DNA of 64,000 nt from Nonomuraea pusilla (GCF_900109355.1 NZ_FOBF01000008.1:248001-312000), one strand, 5' to 3'. Counted from the stretch's first letter, positions 42,130-52,275 are shown. Program-made: numbers and translations. Notes: generated from the letters alone by a model not told the origin.

Positions 42130-43394
42130 CTATGCGAACACCTTCTGAACGTGATGGAGGCCGCGCACCAGGGCATCGATCTCGCCCGTGGTGTTGTACA
42201 GGTAGAACGACGCCCTGGTGGTCGCCGGTATTCCGAACCGCAGGTGCAGCGGTCGCGCGCAGTGGTGCCCGACCCGGACGGCGACGCCGAAGCTGTCGTC
42301 GAGTATCTGCCCCACGTCGTGCGGGTGGATGCCCTCCAGCGTGAACGACAGGGTGCCGCCCCGCAGGTCGAGCGAGTCGGGGCCGATGAGCCGCAGCCCC
42401 GGCACCTCACGCAGGGCGTCGAGCGCGTACGCGGTGAGCGAGCGCTCGTGCGCCTCGATCGCGTCCATGCCGATCTCGGTGAGGTAGTCGACGGCCGCGC
42501 CGAGCCCGATGGCCTCGACGATCGGCGGCGTGCCCGCCTCGAACTTGTGCGGGACGGGCGCGTACGTCGAATGGTCCATCCAGACCGCCTCGATCATCTC
42601 GCCGCCGCCCAGGAACGGGGGCATCGCCTCCAGCAGCTCGCGCCGGCCCCACAGCACGCCGATGCCGGAGGGGCCGACCATCTTGTGGCCGGTGAAGGCC
42701 ACGAAGTCGACGCCGAGCTCGGCGACGTTCACGGGGTGGTGCGGCACCGACTGGGAGGCGTCGAGCATGACGAGCGCGCCGGCCGCCCGCGCCAGCCGCA
42801 GCACCTCGGCGACCGGGTTGACGGTGCCGAGGACGTTCGACTGGTGCGCGATCGAGACGATCTTCGTGCGCTCGGTGATGACGTCGCCGGACAGGTCGAG
42901 CCTGCCCTCGTCGGTGACGCCGAACCACTTCAGCGTCGCGCCGGTGCGCTGCGCGAGCAGCTGCCACGGCACGATGTTGGAGTGGTGCTCCATCTCGGAG
43001 ATGACGATCTCGTCGCCGGGGCCGAGCGCGAAGCGCGGGTCGCCCTCGGCGCCGCGCCACAGGTGCGGCCCGAACGCGTGGGCGACGAGGTTGAGCGCCT
43101 CGGAGGCGTTCTTGGTGAAGATCACCTCGTCGCGCGAGGGCGCGCCGACGAACGCGGCGACCTTGTCGCGGGCGCCCTCGTACGCCTCGGTCGACTCCGA
43201 GCCGAGGACGTGCATGGCCCGCCCGACGTTGCCGTAGTGCAGCGCCAGATGCTCACGCATGGTCTCGATGACCTGCGCGGGCTTCTGGGATGAGTTGCCC
43301 GAGTCGAGGTAGACGAGCGGACGCCCGCCGGGCAGCTCGCGGGACAGGAACGGGAAGTCCTTCCTGATCCTGTCCACGTCAAAGCCGGCGGAGG

Positions 43395-43398
<4 letters not shown>
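42130..43398 (-). CDS. sufS: Cysteine desulfurase SufS
   Basis: 422 residues. The PLP-binding lysine is in FTGHKMVGP and the catalytic cysteine in VRVGHHCARPL. N-terminal YLDSGNSSQKPAQVI corresponds to the usual YLDNAATSQKP, with two changes. The group II desulfurase takes sulfur from cysteine and hands it to SufU. The start ATG overlaps the sufC stop as ATGA. Confidence 0.96.
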
Positions 43399-44141
<743 letters not shown>

Positions 44142-44145
44142 GTGT

Positions 44146-44463
44146 TTATGACTCCTTCGAGAGCGAGACGAGGACGTCATCGCCGTCGATCTTGACTGTG
44201 TAGACGTTCACGGGCTTGGTGGCGGGCGGGCCGGTCGGCTTGCCGGACCGGATGTCGAAGCACGAGCCGTGCAGCCAGCACTCCAGGGTGCCGTCGTACA
44301 CCTCGCCCTCGCTGAGCTTCACCTCGGCGTGGGAGCAGACGTCGTGCAGGGCGAACACCTCGCCGCCCTGGCGCACCAGCGCCACGGGGGTCTCGCCCAC
44401 CTCGACGCCGAGGACGCCCCCGTCGGGGATGTCGCCCAGCGTGCAGACCTTCTCGAAACTCAT
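44146..44463 (-). CDS. Rieske-type [2Fe-2S] ferredoxin of the suf operon
   Basis: 105 residues from ATG 44463 (ATGA overlap with sufD). The Rieske ligands are CSHAEV (Cys-x-His) and CWLHGSCFD (Cys-x2-His). It is similar to ferredoxin subunits of aromatic dioxygenases, but within actinobacterial suf operons this gene is a regular member. It may supply electrons for cluster assembly; its exact role is not known. Confidence 0.93.
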   Translation of the reverse strand: MSFEKVCTLGDIPDGGVLGVEVGETPVALVRQGGEVFALHDVCSHAEVKLSEGEVYDGTLECWLHGSCFDIRSGKPTGPPATKPVNVYTVKIDGDDVLVSLSKES

Positions 44464-45584
44464 CGGGAGAGCTCCGCCTCCACCGCGGCGAGCACGCGCT
44501 CGCGGATCTCCTCGACCTCGATCTTCTCCACGAGCTGGCCCAGGAAGCCCCGGACCACCAGGCGGCGCGCCTCCTCGTACGGGATGCCGCGGGCCTGCAG
44601 GTAGAAGATGTGCTCGTCGTCGAGGCGGCCGGAGGCGGAGGCGTGCCCCGCGCCCGCGACCTCGCCGGTGAGGATCTCCAGGTTCGGCACCGAGTCGGCG
44701 CGGGCGCCGTCGGTGAGGATCAGGTTGCGGTTGAGCTCGTAGGTGTCGGTGCCCTCGGCCTCGGCCCTGATGACGACGTCGCCGATCCAGACCGCGTGCG
44801 CGGCCTCGCCCTGGAGCGCGCCGCGGTAGTCGACGTTGCTCCTGCAGTTGGGCTGCGAGTGGTCGACCAGGAGGCGGTGCTCCAGGTGCTGGCCGGCGTC
44901 GACGAAGTAGACGCCCGACAGGTCGGCGTCGCCGCCCGGCGCGGTGTAGGCCACGCTGGGCGACAGGCGCACCAGGTCGCCGCCGAGCGTCACGACGAAG
45001 CCGCGGAAGGTGGCGTCCTTGGCCAGGCGCGCGTGGTGGTGCGAGACGTGGACGGCGTCGTCGTCCCACTCCTGCAGGCTGACGACCTTGAGCGTGGCGC
45101 CCTCGCCGACGACGAACTCGACGTTGTCGGCGTAGACCGCGCTGCCGGAGTGCTCGATCACCAGCGTGGCCTGGGCCATGGGGCCCACCTCGACCACGAC
45201 GTGGCCGTAGGCGGCGCCCTCGCCGCCGTTGCCCTTGACGTCGATCCAGATCGCCTCGGAGAGCTCGGCCTCCTTGGGCACGCTGACGACGAGCGCCTTG
45301 TCGAAGGAGGCGTAGGCCTGCGCGCTCACGCGGTCGGCCGGCACGTACGCCGCGCCGACGCGGGAGTCGTCGCGGCCGACCCACTCGGCCTGCACGCCCT
45401 CGGGCGCGCGGACGTGCACGGCGACCTGGCCGCCGGGGGCGGCCTTGCCGTTGTGCAGGCCCTTCAGCCGCGACAGCGGCGTGAAGCGCCACGCCTCCTC
45501 GCGGCCGTTCGGCACCTCGAAGTCGGCCAGGTCGTACGACGCCTTCTCGTGCAGGGTCGACAGGGGCTTCTCGTTCAGGCCCAT
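44460..45584 (-). CDS. sufD: Fe-S scaffold complex subunit SufD
   Basis: 374 residues from ATG 45584 (TGATG overlap with sufB). It shows the SufBD beta-helix pattern: NVEFVVGEGATLKVVSLQEW, VDAGQHLEHRLLVDHSQPN, and the C-terminal LDDEHIFYLQARGIPYEEARRLVVRGFLG. It forms the SufBC2D scaffold for cluster assembly and helps iron entry. Confidence 0.95.
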   Translation of the reverse strand: MGLNEKPLSTLHEKASYDLADFEVPNGREEAWRFTPLSRLKGLHNGKAAPGGQVAVHVRAPEGVQAEWVGRDDSRVGAAYVPADRVSAQAYASFDKALVVSVPKEAELSEAIWIDVKGNGGEGAAYGHVVVEVGPMAQATLVIEHSGSAVYADNVEFVVGEGATLKVVSLQEWDDDAVHVSHHHARLAKDATFRGFVVTLGGDLVRLSPSVAYTAPGGDADLSGVYFVDAGQHLEHRLLVDHSQPNCRSNVDYRGALQGEAAHAVWIGDVVIRAEAEGTDTYELNRNLILTDGARADSVPNLEILTGEVAGAGHASASGRLDDEHIFYLQARGIPYEEARRLVVRGFLGQLVEKIEVEEIRERVLAAVEAELSR

Positions 45585-46996
45585 CAGCCGACGGCTCCTT
45601 CCATCTGCAGCTCGATCAGCCGGTTCAGCTCGAGCGCGTACTCCATGGGCAGCTCGCGCGCGATCGGCTCGACGAAGCCGCGCACGATCATGGCCATCGC
45701 CTCGTCCTCGCCGAGGCCGCGGCTCATGAGGTAGAACAGCTGGTCCTCGCTGACCTTGGAGACCGTGGCCTCGTGGCCCATCGACACGTCGTCCTCGCGG
45801 ACGTCGACGTACGGGTAGGTGTCGGAGCGGCTGATCTGGTCGACGAGGAGCGCGTCGCACTTGACGGTGCTGGCGCTGCCGTGGGCGCCCTCCTCGATCT
45901 GGACGAGACCGCGGTAGGAGGTGCGGCCGCCGCCGCGCGCCACCGACTTGGAGATGACGGTGGAGCTGGTGTTCGGCGCCAGGTGCACCATCTTGGAGCC
46001 GGCGTCCTGGTGCTGGCCCTCCCCCGCGAACGCGACGCTCAGCGTCTCGCCCTTGGCGTGCTCGCCCATGAGGTAGACGGCCGGGTACTTCATCGTGACC
46101 TTGGAGCCGATGTTGCCGTCGATCCACTCCATGGTCGCGCCCTCGTACGCCACGGCGCGCTTGGTGACCAGGTTGTAGACGTTGTTCGACCAGTTCTGGA
46201 TGGTCGTGTACCGGCAGCGGGCGTTCTTCTTCACGATGATCTCGACGACCGCCGAGTGCAGCGAGTCGGAGGAGTAGATCGGCGCGGTGCAGCCCTCGAC
46301 GTAGTGGACGTAGGAGTTCTCGTCCACGATGATCAGGGTGCGCTCGAACTGGCCCATGTTCTCGGTGTTGATCCGGAAGTAGGCCTGCAGCGGGATCTCG
46401 ACCTCGACGTTCGGGGGCACGTAGATGAACGAGCCGCCCGACCACACGGCGGTGTTGAGCGCGGCGAACTTGTTGTCGCCGACCGGGATGACCGAGCCGA
46501 AGTACTCCTTGAAGATGTCCTCGTGCTCGCGCAGGCCGGTGTCGGTGTCGACGAAGATGACGCCCTTCTCCTCGAGGTCCTCACGGATCTTGTGGTAGAC
46601 GACCTCGGACTCGTACTGGGCGGCGACGCCCGCGATGAGGCGCTGCTTCTCGGCCTCGGGGATGCCGAGCTTGTCGTAGGTGTTCTTGATGTCGGCGGGC
46701 AGCTCGTCCCAGGAGGCGGCCTGCTTCTCGGTGGAGCGCACGAAGTACTTGATGTTGTCGAAGTCGATGCCGGTGAGGTCGGAACCCCAGGTGGGCAGCG
46801 GCTTCTTGTGGAACAGGCGGAGCCCCTTCAGGCGAAGGTCGAGCATCCACTCCGGCTCGTTCTTGAGCGCGGAGATGTTGCGGACGACCTCCTCGGACAG
46901 GCCTCGCTTGGCCGCCGCGCCCGCGGCATCCGGGTCGGCCCAGCCGAACTTGTAATTCCCGAGGCCTTCCAGCTCCGGGCGGTCGGTGACAGTCAC
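45584..46996 (-). CDS. sufB: Fe-S scaffold complex subunit SufB
   Basis: 470 residues from GTG 46996, where GTGA overlaps the sufR stop. Segments GSVIPVGDNKFAALNTAVWS, INTENMGQFERTLIIVDENS, VHYVEGCTAP and the C-terminal DQLFYLMSRGLGEDEAMAM are typical. SufB is the site where new clusters are built. No intein is seen, in contrast to the mycobacterial SufB with one. Confidence 0.97.
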   Translation of the reverse strand: MTVTDRPELEGLGNYKFGWADPDAAGAAAKRGLSEEVVRNISALKNEPEWMLDLRLKGLRLFHKKPLPTWGSDLTGIDFDNIKYFVRSTEKQAASWDELPADIKNTYDKLGIPEAEKQRLIAGVAAQYESEVVYHKIREDLEEKGVIFVDTDTGLREHEDIFKEYFGSVIPVGDNKFAALNTAVWSGGSFIYVPPNVEVEIPLQAYFRINTENMGQFERTLIIVDENSYVHYVEGCTAPIYSSDSLHSAVVEIIVKKNARCRYTTIQNWSNNVYNLVTKRAVAYEGATMEWIDGNIGSKVTMKYPAVYLMGEHAKGETLSVAFAGEGQHQDAGSKMVHLAPNTSSTVISKSVARGGGRTSYRGLVQIEEGAHGSASTVKCDALLVDQISRSDTYPYVDVREDDVSMGHEATVSKVSEDQLFYLMSRGLGEDEAMAMIVRGFVEPIARELPMEYALELNRLIELQMEGAVG

Positions 46997-47700
46997 CTTC
47001 CGGTCTCCTTGCTCTTGTCTCTCTGTGCGGATTCGCCCAGCGTCTGCGGGCTCACGTGCGTCGTGCAGACCCCGTCGCCGTGGGCGATCGTGGCCAGGCG
47101 CTGCACCGGTGTGCCGAGCAGCTGCGCGAACGCCTCCGTCTCGGCCTCGCACAGCTGCGGGAACTCCGCGGCCGCGTGGGCCACCGGGCAGTGGTGCTGG
47201 CAGAGCTGGTCGCCGCCTGACTTGGCCTTGCTGGCCGAGGCGGCGTACCCCTCCGCCGACAGCGCCTGCGCCAGCACCTGTACGCGCTGGTCGGCCGGCA
47301 CCGTCCGCATGGCCGGCTCCAGCCGCCGCAGCAGGCTCGACACCTGCGTGCGGGCGAAGTCGGCCACGGCTTCTTCCCCCATGCGTTCGGCCAGGTAGCG
47401 CAGGGCGCTCCCGGCGAGGTCGTCATAGGCGTGCTCGAAGGCACTGCGCCCCGCGTCGGTGATGGCGAACAGCTTGGCCGGCCGCCCTCGCCCGCGCTGC
47501 CCGCGCGGCCGCACCGTGCGGGGCTCGATCATCCCGTCGGCCAGCAGCGCGTCGAGGTGGCGCCGGACGGCGGCGGGGGTGAGCCCGAGCCGTTCGCCGA
47601 GCGCGGCCGCGGCGACGGGACCGTGCTCCAAAATCAGCCTGGCGACGCGCGCGCGGGTGCCGCGCTCGCTGCCGGGCTCCATCGTGGGCACGTTTTTCAC
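46993..47700 (-). CDS. sufR: Iron-sulfur-cluster-sensing repressor SufR
   Basis: 235 residues from GTG 47700, which would be leaderless; ATG 47682 is the alternative. The N-terminal winged helix has VAAAALGERLGLTPAAVRRH and the arginine-rich wing RPRGQRGRGRPAKLF. The C-terminal cysteines, in QLCQHHCPVAH, FPQLCEAE and DGVCTTHV, are placed to bind the iron-sulfur cluster. Holo-SufR represses the suf operon when clusters are sufficient. It is the first gene of the operon and its operator overlaps its own start. Confidence 0.95.
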   Translation of the reverse strand: MKNVPTMEPGSERGTRARVARLILEHGPVAAAALGERLGLTPAAVRRHLDALLADGMIEPRTVRPRGQRGRGRPAKLFAITDAGRSAFEHAYDDLAGSALRYLAERMGEEAVADFARTQVSSLLRRLEPAMRTVPADQRVQVLAQALSAEGYAASASKAKSGGDQLCQHHCPVAHAAAEFPQLCEAETEAFAQLLGTPVQRLATIAHGDGVCTTHVSPQTLGESAQRDKSKETGR

Positions 47701-47736
47701 AACATCAGTGTGCCGTAATTCCTTCCCGGTTCACAA
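47697..47736 (-). promoter_or_regulatory. suf operon promoter with SufR operator over the -10 and start codon
   Basis: On the minus strand TTGTGA (47736-47731) and CACACT (47712-47707) are 18 bp apart, with the sufR GTG 7 nt beyond, as in a leaderless transcript. The sequence ACACTGATGTTGTGA (47711-47697) is ACACT-N5-TGTGA, the inverted repeat I recall for M. tuberculosis SufR. It covers both -10 and start codon. Confidence 0.8.
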
Positions 47737-47771
47737 ACGGATCGGAGCAGGCCGGGAATGGAATTTCTCAC

Positions 47772-47790
47772 GCAGGTAAGGCTTACCTAA
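47772..47790. promoter_or_regulatory. Iron-box-like palindrome (DtxR/IdeR type)
   Basis: GCAGGTAAGGCTTACCTAA matches the 19-bp consensus TTAGGTTAGGCTAACCTAA at 15 of 19 positions; the core AGGTAAGGCTTACCT is a perfect palindrome. It lies about 80 bp upstream of sufR and contains the TAA stop of the MFS gene. Confidence 0.65.
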
Positions 47791-49030
47791 CGGCCGCCTC
47801 GGCCACGGGGCGGTTCCGCAGGAAGACGAAGGTGGCGGACGCCCCGGCGAGGAGCACCGTCATCACGACGGCCATGGGCACCGCCGTGCCGGCGCCGGCC
47901 AGGCCCACCAGCGGGGCCGACAGCGCCCCGAGCGCGAACTGCAGCACGCCGAGCAGGGCCGAGGCGCTGCCCGCGACCTGCTGGGGCTGCCCGGCGAGCG
48001 CCAGGGCCCCCGTGCCGGGCAGCACCAGGCCCTGGCCCAGCATGATGACGAACAGCCCGGCCACGATCGCGGCCAGGCCCAGACCCGACAGCGCCGCCGT
48101 GAGCAGCAGCGCCGCGCCCGCCACGGTCACGACCAGGCCGGCGGCGACCAGGCGCGCCGGCTCCACCCGGCCCGACAGCCTGCCGCCGAGCTGCGCCGTC
48201 GCGGTCAGCGCGAACGCGTTGAGCCCGAAGATGAGGGAGTACTGCTGGGGCGTGGCGCCGTAGACCTCCTGGAGCACGAACGGCGAGCCGGAGATGTAGC
48301 CGAACATGGCGGCGAAGGCGAGCCCGCTGGTGAGCGCGCAGCCCATGAACGCGCGGTCGCGCAGCAGCCTCCAGAACGTGCGGGCGGTGTGGGCCAGGCC
48401 GCCGCTCTCGCGCCGTTCGGCGGGCAGCGTCTCGCGCACGCCGAGCAGGACGGCCACCAGCAGCACGAGCCCGGCCAGGCCGAGGGCGACGAAGACGCCG
48501 CGCCAGGAGGTGAACGACAGCAGCTGGGCGCCCGCGATCGGGGCGAGGATCGGGGCCAGGCCGCTGACCAGCATGAGGGTGGCGAAGATGCGGGCGATGG
48601 CGGCGCCGTCGTACAGGTCGCGGACGACCGCCCGCACGATCACCAGGGCGGCGCCGCCGAGCAGGCCCTGGAGCAGGCGCAGGGCGATGAGCACGGGCAC
48701 CGACGGGGCGAGGGCGCACAGCAGCGAGGCGACCATGAAGCCGGCCACCCCGACGACGAGCGGGACGCGCCGCCCGCGCACGTCGCTGACCGGGCCGGCG
48801 ATCACCTGCCCGGCCGAGACGCCGATGAGGCAGGCGGTGAGCGTGAGCTGGACCTGAGCGGGCGCGCTGAGCATCTCGCCGGTGATGGCGGGCAGCGCGG
48901 GCAGGTACATGTCGATGGACAGCGGGCCGATCGCCGAGAGCGCGCCGAGGATGACGAGGAGGAGTCCGCGGCGGGTCTTCTGCCGGCTTCCCTCCGCACC
49001 GGCCTCCGACACCGCTTCTGCCACGGACAT
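47783..49030 (-). CDS. Bcr/CflA-type MFS drug efflux transporter
   Basis: 415 residues from ATG 49030, with AGAGGGG upstream. Twelve membrane helices are visible. Motif A appears in SDVRGRRVPLVVG and Bcr/CflA-specific sequence in GPLSIDMYLPALPAITGEM. It exports drugs or metabolites with proton antiport. It stands between the suf operon and the ABC transporter. Its stop codon is embedded in an iron-box-like palindrome. It is not part of the corresponding block in M. tuberculosis. Confidence 0.9.
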   Translation of the reverse strand: MSVAEAVSEAGAEGSRQKTRRGLLLVILGALSAIGPLSIDMYLPALPAITGEMLSAPAQVQLTLTACLIGVSAGQVIAGPVSDVRGRRVPLVVGVAGFMVASLLCALAPSVPVLIALRLLQGLLGGAALVIVRAVVRDLYDGAAIARIFATLMLVSGLAPILAPIAGAQLLSFTSWRGVFVALGLAGLVLLVAVLLGVRETLPAERRESGGLAHTARTFWRLLRDRAFMGCALTSGLAFAAMFGYISGSPFVLQEVYGATPQQYSLIFGLNAFALTATAQLGGRLSGRVEPARLVAAGLVVTVAGAALLLTAALSGLGLAAIVAGLFVIMLGQGLVLPGTGALALAGQPQQVAGSASALLGVLQFALGALSAPLVGLAGAGTAVPMAVVMTVLLAGASATFVFLRNRPVAEAAVR

Positions 49031-49208
49031 GCGCGTACCCCTCTTCCTCGTAAGACCGGCGGCCCTACGAGGGGCCGAGGGGACCGAACGCACGACCGGT
49101 CCTCTGAATTCCCGATTATCCGACATTTCGCGAAAACTCAACCGGCAGCGGGGGCGAGGCACACCCTCCGAAGCCTGGGCTGCGGGCCGGAGCGCGCCGG
49201 GCAGTCCC
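49031..49208. promoter_or_regulatory. Divergent region between MFS and ABC transporter genes
   Basis: About 180 bp with an AT-richer centre (CTGAATTCCCGATTATCC near 49104). Promoters for the MFS gene must lie here. No clear operator was found. Confidence 0.4.
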
Positions 49209-49214
49209 TAGACT
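49209..49214 (+). promoter_or_regulatory. Probable -10 box (TAGACT) of a leaderless ABC transporter mRNA
   Basis: TAGACT ends 7 nt before ATG 49222, and no Shine-Dalgarno sequence precedes the ATG. This is the spacing expected when transcription begins at the start codon. Confidence 0.65.
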
Positions 49215-49221
49215 CGTGGCC

Positions 49222-50130
49222 ATGGAGTCCCCGGCCGTCGAGATCCTCGACCTGGTCAAGCGCTACGGCGGCGCGACCGCCGTCGACGGGCTGACGTTCC
49301 GCGCCGAGCGGGGTGAGGTCACGGCCGTTCTCGGCCCCAACGGCGCGGGCAAGACGTCCACCGTCGAGATCTGCGAGGGGTTCCGCAAGGCCGACGGCGG
49401 CGTCGTCCGCGTGCTCGGGCTGCCGCCCGACGCGCCCGAGCTGCGCGCCAGGGTCGGCGTCATGCTCCAGGCCGGCGGCGTCCCGCCCGCGGCGCGCTGC
49501 GGCGAGTGGCTGCGCCTGGTCTCCCGCTTCTACGCCCGCCCGCTCGACCCGGAGGCGCTGCTCGGCAGGCTCGGGCTCACCGAGCACGCGCGCACCCCGT
49601 ACCGCCGCATGTCGGGCGGGCAGCAGCAGCGGCTGTCGCTGGCGGCGGCCGTCGTCGGCCGGCCCGAGCTGGTCTTCCTCGACGAGCCCACGGCCGGTCT
49701 CGACCCGCAGGCCAGGCACGCCTGCTGGGACCTCGTCGCCGAGCTGCGCGCGGCCGGCGTCTCCGTGGTGCTGACCACCCACCACATGGAGGAGGCCGAG
49801 CGGCTGGCCGACCACGTCGTCATCATCGACAGGGGCAAGGTGGTGGCCGAGGGCACCCCGGCCACGCTCACCGGGGCCGAACGGCAGCTCAGGTTCAGGG
49901 CCAGGCCGGGGCTGGGGCTGGAGGAGCTGCTCAACGCGCTGCCGTCGGGGAGCGCGGCCAAGGAGTCGCCGTCCGGCCACTACATCATCGAGGGCCAGGT
50001 GGGTCCCGAGCTGCTCGCCACCGTCACGGCCTGGTGCGCCGCCGAGGGCGTCATGGCCGACGACCTGCGCATCGAACGCCGCACGCTGGAGGACGTCTTC
50101 TTGGAGCTGACCGGCAGGGAGCTGCGATGA
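49222..50130 (+). CDS. ABC transporter ATP-binding protein of the sufR-ctaA neighbourhood
   Basis: 302 residues from ATG 49222 (GTG 49216 is possible). Walker A GPNGAGKTS, signature MSGGQQQR, Walker B LVFLDEPTAGLD and H-loop LTTHHMEEAE are intact. The C-terminal portion (GLEELLNALPSGSAAKES ...) is a DrrA-type tail. It is paired with the permease through an ATGA overlap. In M. tuberculosis a similar pair lies between sufR and ctaA, so a link with heme or cluster metabolism is suspected. Substrate unknown. Confidence 0.92.
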   Translation: MESPAVEILDLVKRYGGATAVDGLTFRAERGEVTAVLGPNGAGKTSTVEICEGFRKADGGVVRVLGLPPDAPELRARVGVMLQAGGVPPAARCGEWLRLVSRFYARPLDPEALLGRLGLTEHARTPYRRMSGGQQQRLSLAAAVVGRPELVFLDEPTAGLDPQARHACWDLVAELRAAGVSVVLTTHHMEEAERLADHVVIIDRGKVVAEGTPATLTGAERQLRFRARPGLGLEELLNALPSGSAAKESPSGHYIIEGQVGPELLATVTAWCAAEGVMADDLRIERRTLEDVFLELTGRELR

Positions 50131-50906
50131 CAGCCGCCGCCACCCCGCTCGACCTCACCCCGGCGCCCGGCGCGGCGCCGTTCCCCCGCATGGTGGCGGC
50201 TCAGGCCGGCGCCGAGATCCGGGCCACCCTGCGCAACGGCGAGCAGCTCCTGCTCACGCTGATCATCCCGATCCTGCTGCTCGTCGGGTTCTCGCTGGCG
50301 CCGCTCGTCGACGTCGGCGGCGGCCGGCGGGTCGACTTCCTGGTGCCGGGCGTGCTGGCGCTCGCGGTGATGTCCACGGCGTTCACCGGCCAGGCCATCG
50401 CCACCGGCTTCGAGCGCAGGTACGGCGTGCTCAAGCGGCTCGGCGCGACGCCGCTGTCACGGGCGGGGCTCATGCTGGCCAAGACCGCCGCCGTGGTGGC
50501 CGTCGAGGCGCTCCAGGCGGTCGTGGTGGTGTGCGTGGGGCTCGCGCTGGGCTGGCGTCCCCACGGGTCGTTCCTGGCCGTGGCGCTGCTCCTGCTGCTC
50601 GGCACGGCCGCCTTCAGCGGGCTCGGCCTGCTCATGGCGGGCACGCTGCGGGCCGAGGCCACGCTCGCCGGCGCCAACCTCGTCTACCTGGTGCTGCTGG
50701 GCGCGGGCGGCGTGATCTTCCCGCTGACGAAGTTCCCCGCGGGGGCGCGGCAGGTGCTGGAGGTGCTGCCGATCTCGGCGCTCACCGGCGGGCTGCGCGC
50801 GGTGCTGGTGGAGGGCGCGGCGGTGCCCCTGATGCCGCTGGCCGTGCTGGCCGCCTGGGCGGTGCTGTCGCTGGGGCTGGTCTCGCGGACGTTCCGCTGG
50901 GAGTGA
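50127..50906 (+). CDS. ABC-2 type transporter permease
   Basis: 259 residues with six membrane helices. The N-terminal cytoplasmic part precedes LLLTLIIPILLLVGFSLAPL; the ABC-2 coupling motif is ATGFERRYGVLKRLGATPLS. ATG 50127 overlaps the ATPase stop. It forms the exporter with the preceding ATPase. The stop codon TGA begins a TGACCGGCCGCC element that recurs downstream. Confidence 0.9.
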   Translation: MTAAATPLDLTPAPGAAPFPRMVAAQAGAEIRATLRNGEQLLLTLIIPILLLVGFSLAPLVDVGGGRRVDFLVPGVLALAVMSTAFTGQAIATGFERRYGVLKRLGATPLSRAGLMLAKTAAVVAVEALQAVVVVCVGLALGWRPHGSFLAVALLLLLGTAAFSGLGLLMAGTLRAEATLAGANLVYLVLLGAGGVIFPLTKFPAGARQVLEVLPISALTGGLRAVLVEGAAVPLMPLAVLAAWAVLSLGLVSRTFRWE

Positions 50907-50968
50907 CCGGCCGCCCGAGGTCGGGGGCCGGAGGTTGGAGGTCGAGGGCCGGCGGGTGACCGGCCGCC
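50904..50968. repeat. TGACCGGCCGCC duplicated after the permease stop
   Basis: TGACCGGCCGCC at 50904-50915 (starting with the stop codon) recurs at 50957-50968, and TGACCGG again at 50971. Between them GGAGGTCGAGGGCCGG-type pieces also repeat. It fits the window-wide pattern of stop-codon repeats. Confidence 0.6.
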
Positions 50969-50989
50969 TCTGACCGGCGGGCGCGCGCG

Positions 50990-52165
50990 TCAGGCGCGGT
51001 CCAGGGCGCCGTAGCGGCGCCTGCCGAGTGCGGCCACCGCGACGAGCGGCGCGGCCACGGCCGCCGCCAGGCCGAACAGCAGCCCGTACCTGCCGTCCTG
51101 GGCGAGCGGACCGGCCGCCCAGGAGGCGGCGGCGCTGCCCACGAACAGCGCCGCGGCGAAGAAGGCCACGGCGGTCCCCCTCGCCTCCGGCGCCACGGAG
51201 GTGGCCCACGTCTGCAGCGACGAGTGCATGAACGACCAGCCGCCGCCGAACAGCACCGCCGTCACCGCGACCGTCGCCAGGCTGACGTGCGCGGCCACCA
51301 GCGCGTGCCCGGCGACGACCTGCGCGCCGCCCACGGCGATGAGCACGGGCGCGGGCAGGCGCCCGGTGAGCCGCTTGACCAGGCGCGTCAGCAGCCACAC
51401 CCCCATCCCGTACGCGGCGGTGGCGAGGCCCGCCACGGCCGCGGTCACGCCGTCGTGCTGGAGCGCGGTCGCCAGGTACGGCAGCGTCCCCAGCAGCACC
51501 GCCCCCTCGCCGAAGGCGAGCGCGAACACGAGCAGCGCCCACCGGTGCCGCAGCACGCCCAGCAGGTGGCCGCCGACCCCCGCCATGCGGGCGCGGGGCG
51601 GCTCCTGCAGGCGGCCCAGCGCGAGCGCGCACGCCAGCGCGCAGGCGGCAGGAACGGTGAACACCAGCCGCCAGTCGGTGAAGTCGGCGAGCACGCCGCC
51701 GAGCCCGGTGGCGACGGCGGTGCCGAGCGCGGTGGCGGCCATGAGGTCGGCCAGGGCGCGCTGGCGCCCGTCGGGCGGCACCGTGTCGCCGACGTACGTC
51801 AGGCCGGTGGGGATGACCGCGCCGAAGCAGGCGCCCGCGACGACCCGGGCGGCGACGAGGGCGCCGAGGGCCGGCATGAGCGCCGACGCGAGCCCGGCGA
51901 GGGCGGCCACGGCCAGCGCCGCGCGCATCACCCGTACCCGGCCGAACCGGTCCGACAGCACGCCCCACAGGGGCTGGGTGAGCCCGTACGCGAGGTAGTA
52001 GCCGCTGGCGGCGGCGACCGCGGCGGCGAGGGGGACGCCGAGGTCGGCCGCGATGAGGACGAGCATGGGGCTGACCGCGAAGCGGTCGAAGCTGCTGACG
52101 AAGGAGGCCGCGGACAGAGCGCGGGGCGGCCCGGCCAGCACGGAGGGGGCGGCGGTCGAGGTCAT
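50990..52165 (-). CDS. MFS transporter
   Basis: 391 residues with twelve membrane helices. Motif A is SDRFGRVRVMRAAL, and LQTWATSVAPEARGTAVAFF resembles sugar or drug efflux carriers of the DHA1 type. It is monocistronic and convergent with the ABC permease gene, divergent from eamA. The substrate is not known. Confidence 0.86.
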   Translation of the reverse strand: MTSTAAPSVLAGPPRALSAASFVSSFDRFAVSPMLVLIAADLGVPLAAAVAAASGYYLAYGLTQPLWGVLSDRFGRVRVMRAALAVAALAGLASALMPALGALVAARVVAGACFGAVIPTGLTYVGDTVPPDGRQRALADLMAATALGTAVATGLGGVLADFTDWRLVFTVPAACALACALALGRLQEPPRARMAGVGGHLLGVLRHRWALLVFALAFGEGAVLLGTLPYLATALQHDGVTAAVAGLATAAYGMGVWLLTRLVKRLTGRLPAPVLIAVGGAQVVAGHALVAAHVSLATVAVTAVLFGGGWSFMHSSLQTWATSVAPEARGTAVAFFAAALFVGSAAASWAAGPLAQDGRYGLLFGLAAAVAAPLVAVAALGRRRYGALDRA

Positions 52166-52275
52166 GAGGAACCAGTCATATCACCCGATGAGCGGAGAAT
52201 TTCGGGCGGCCCCCTTCCCCACCTACGGCCCCCCAGTAAGCTCAGACGGTTGTTCGTGTCCATGTAAGGAGCCAC

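Noticed and set aside
47697..47790. Small unannotated peptide gene between sufR and the MFS gene
   Set aside because: The open frames there cross the suf promoter and have no ribosome site.
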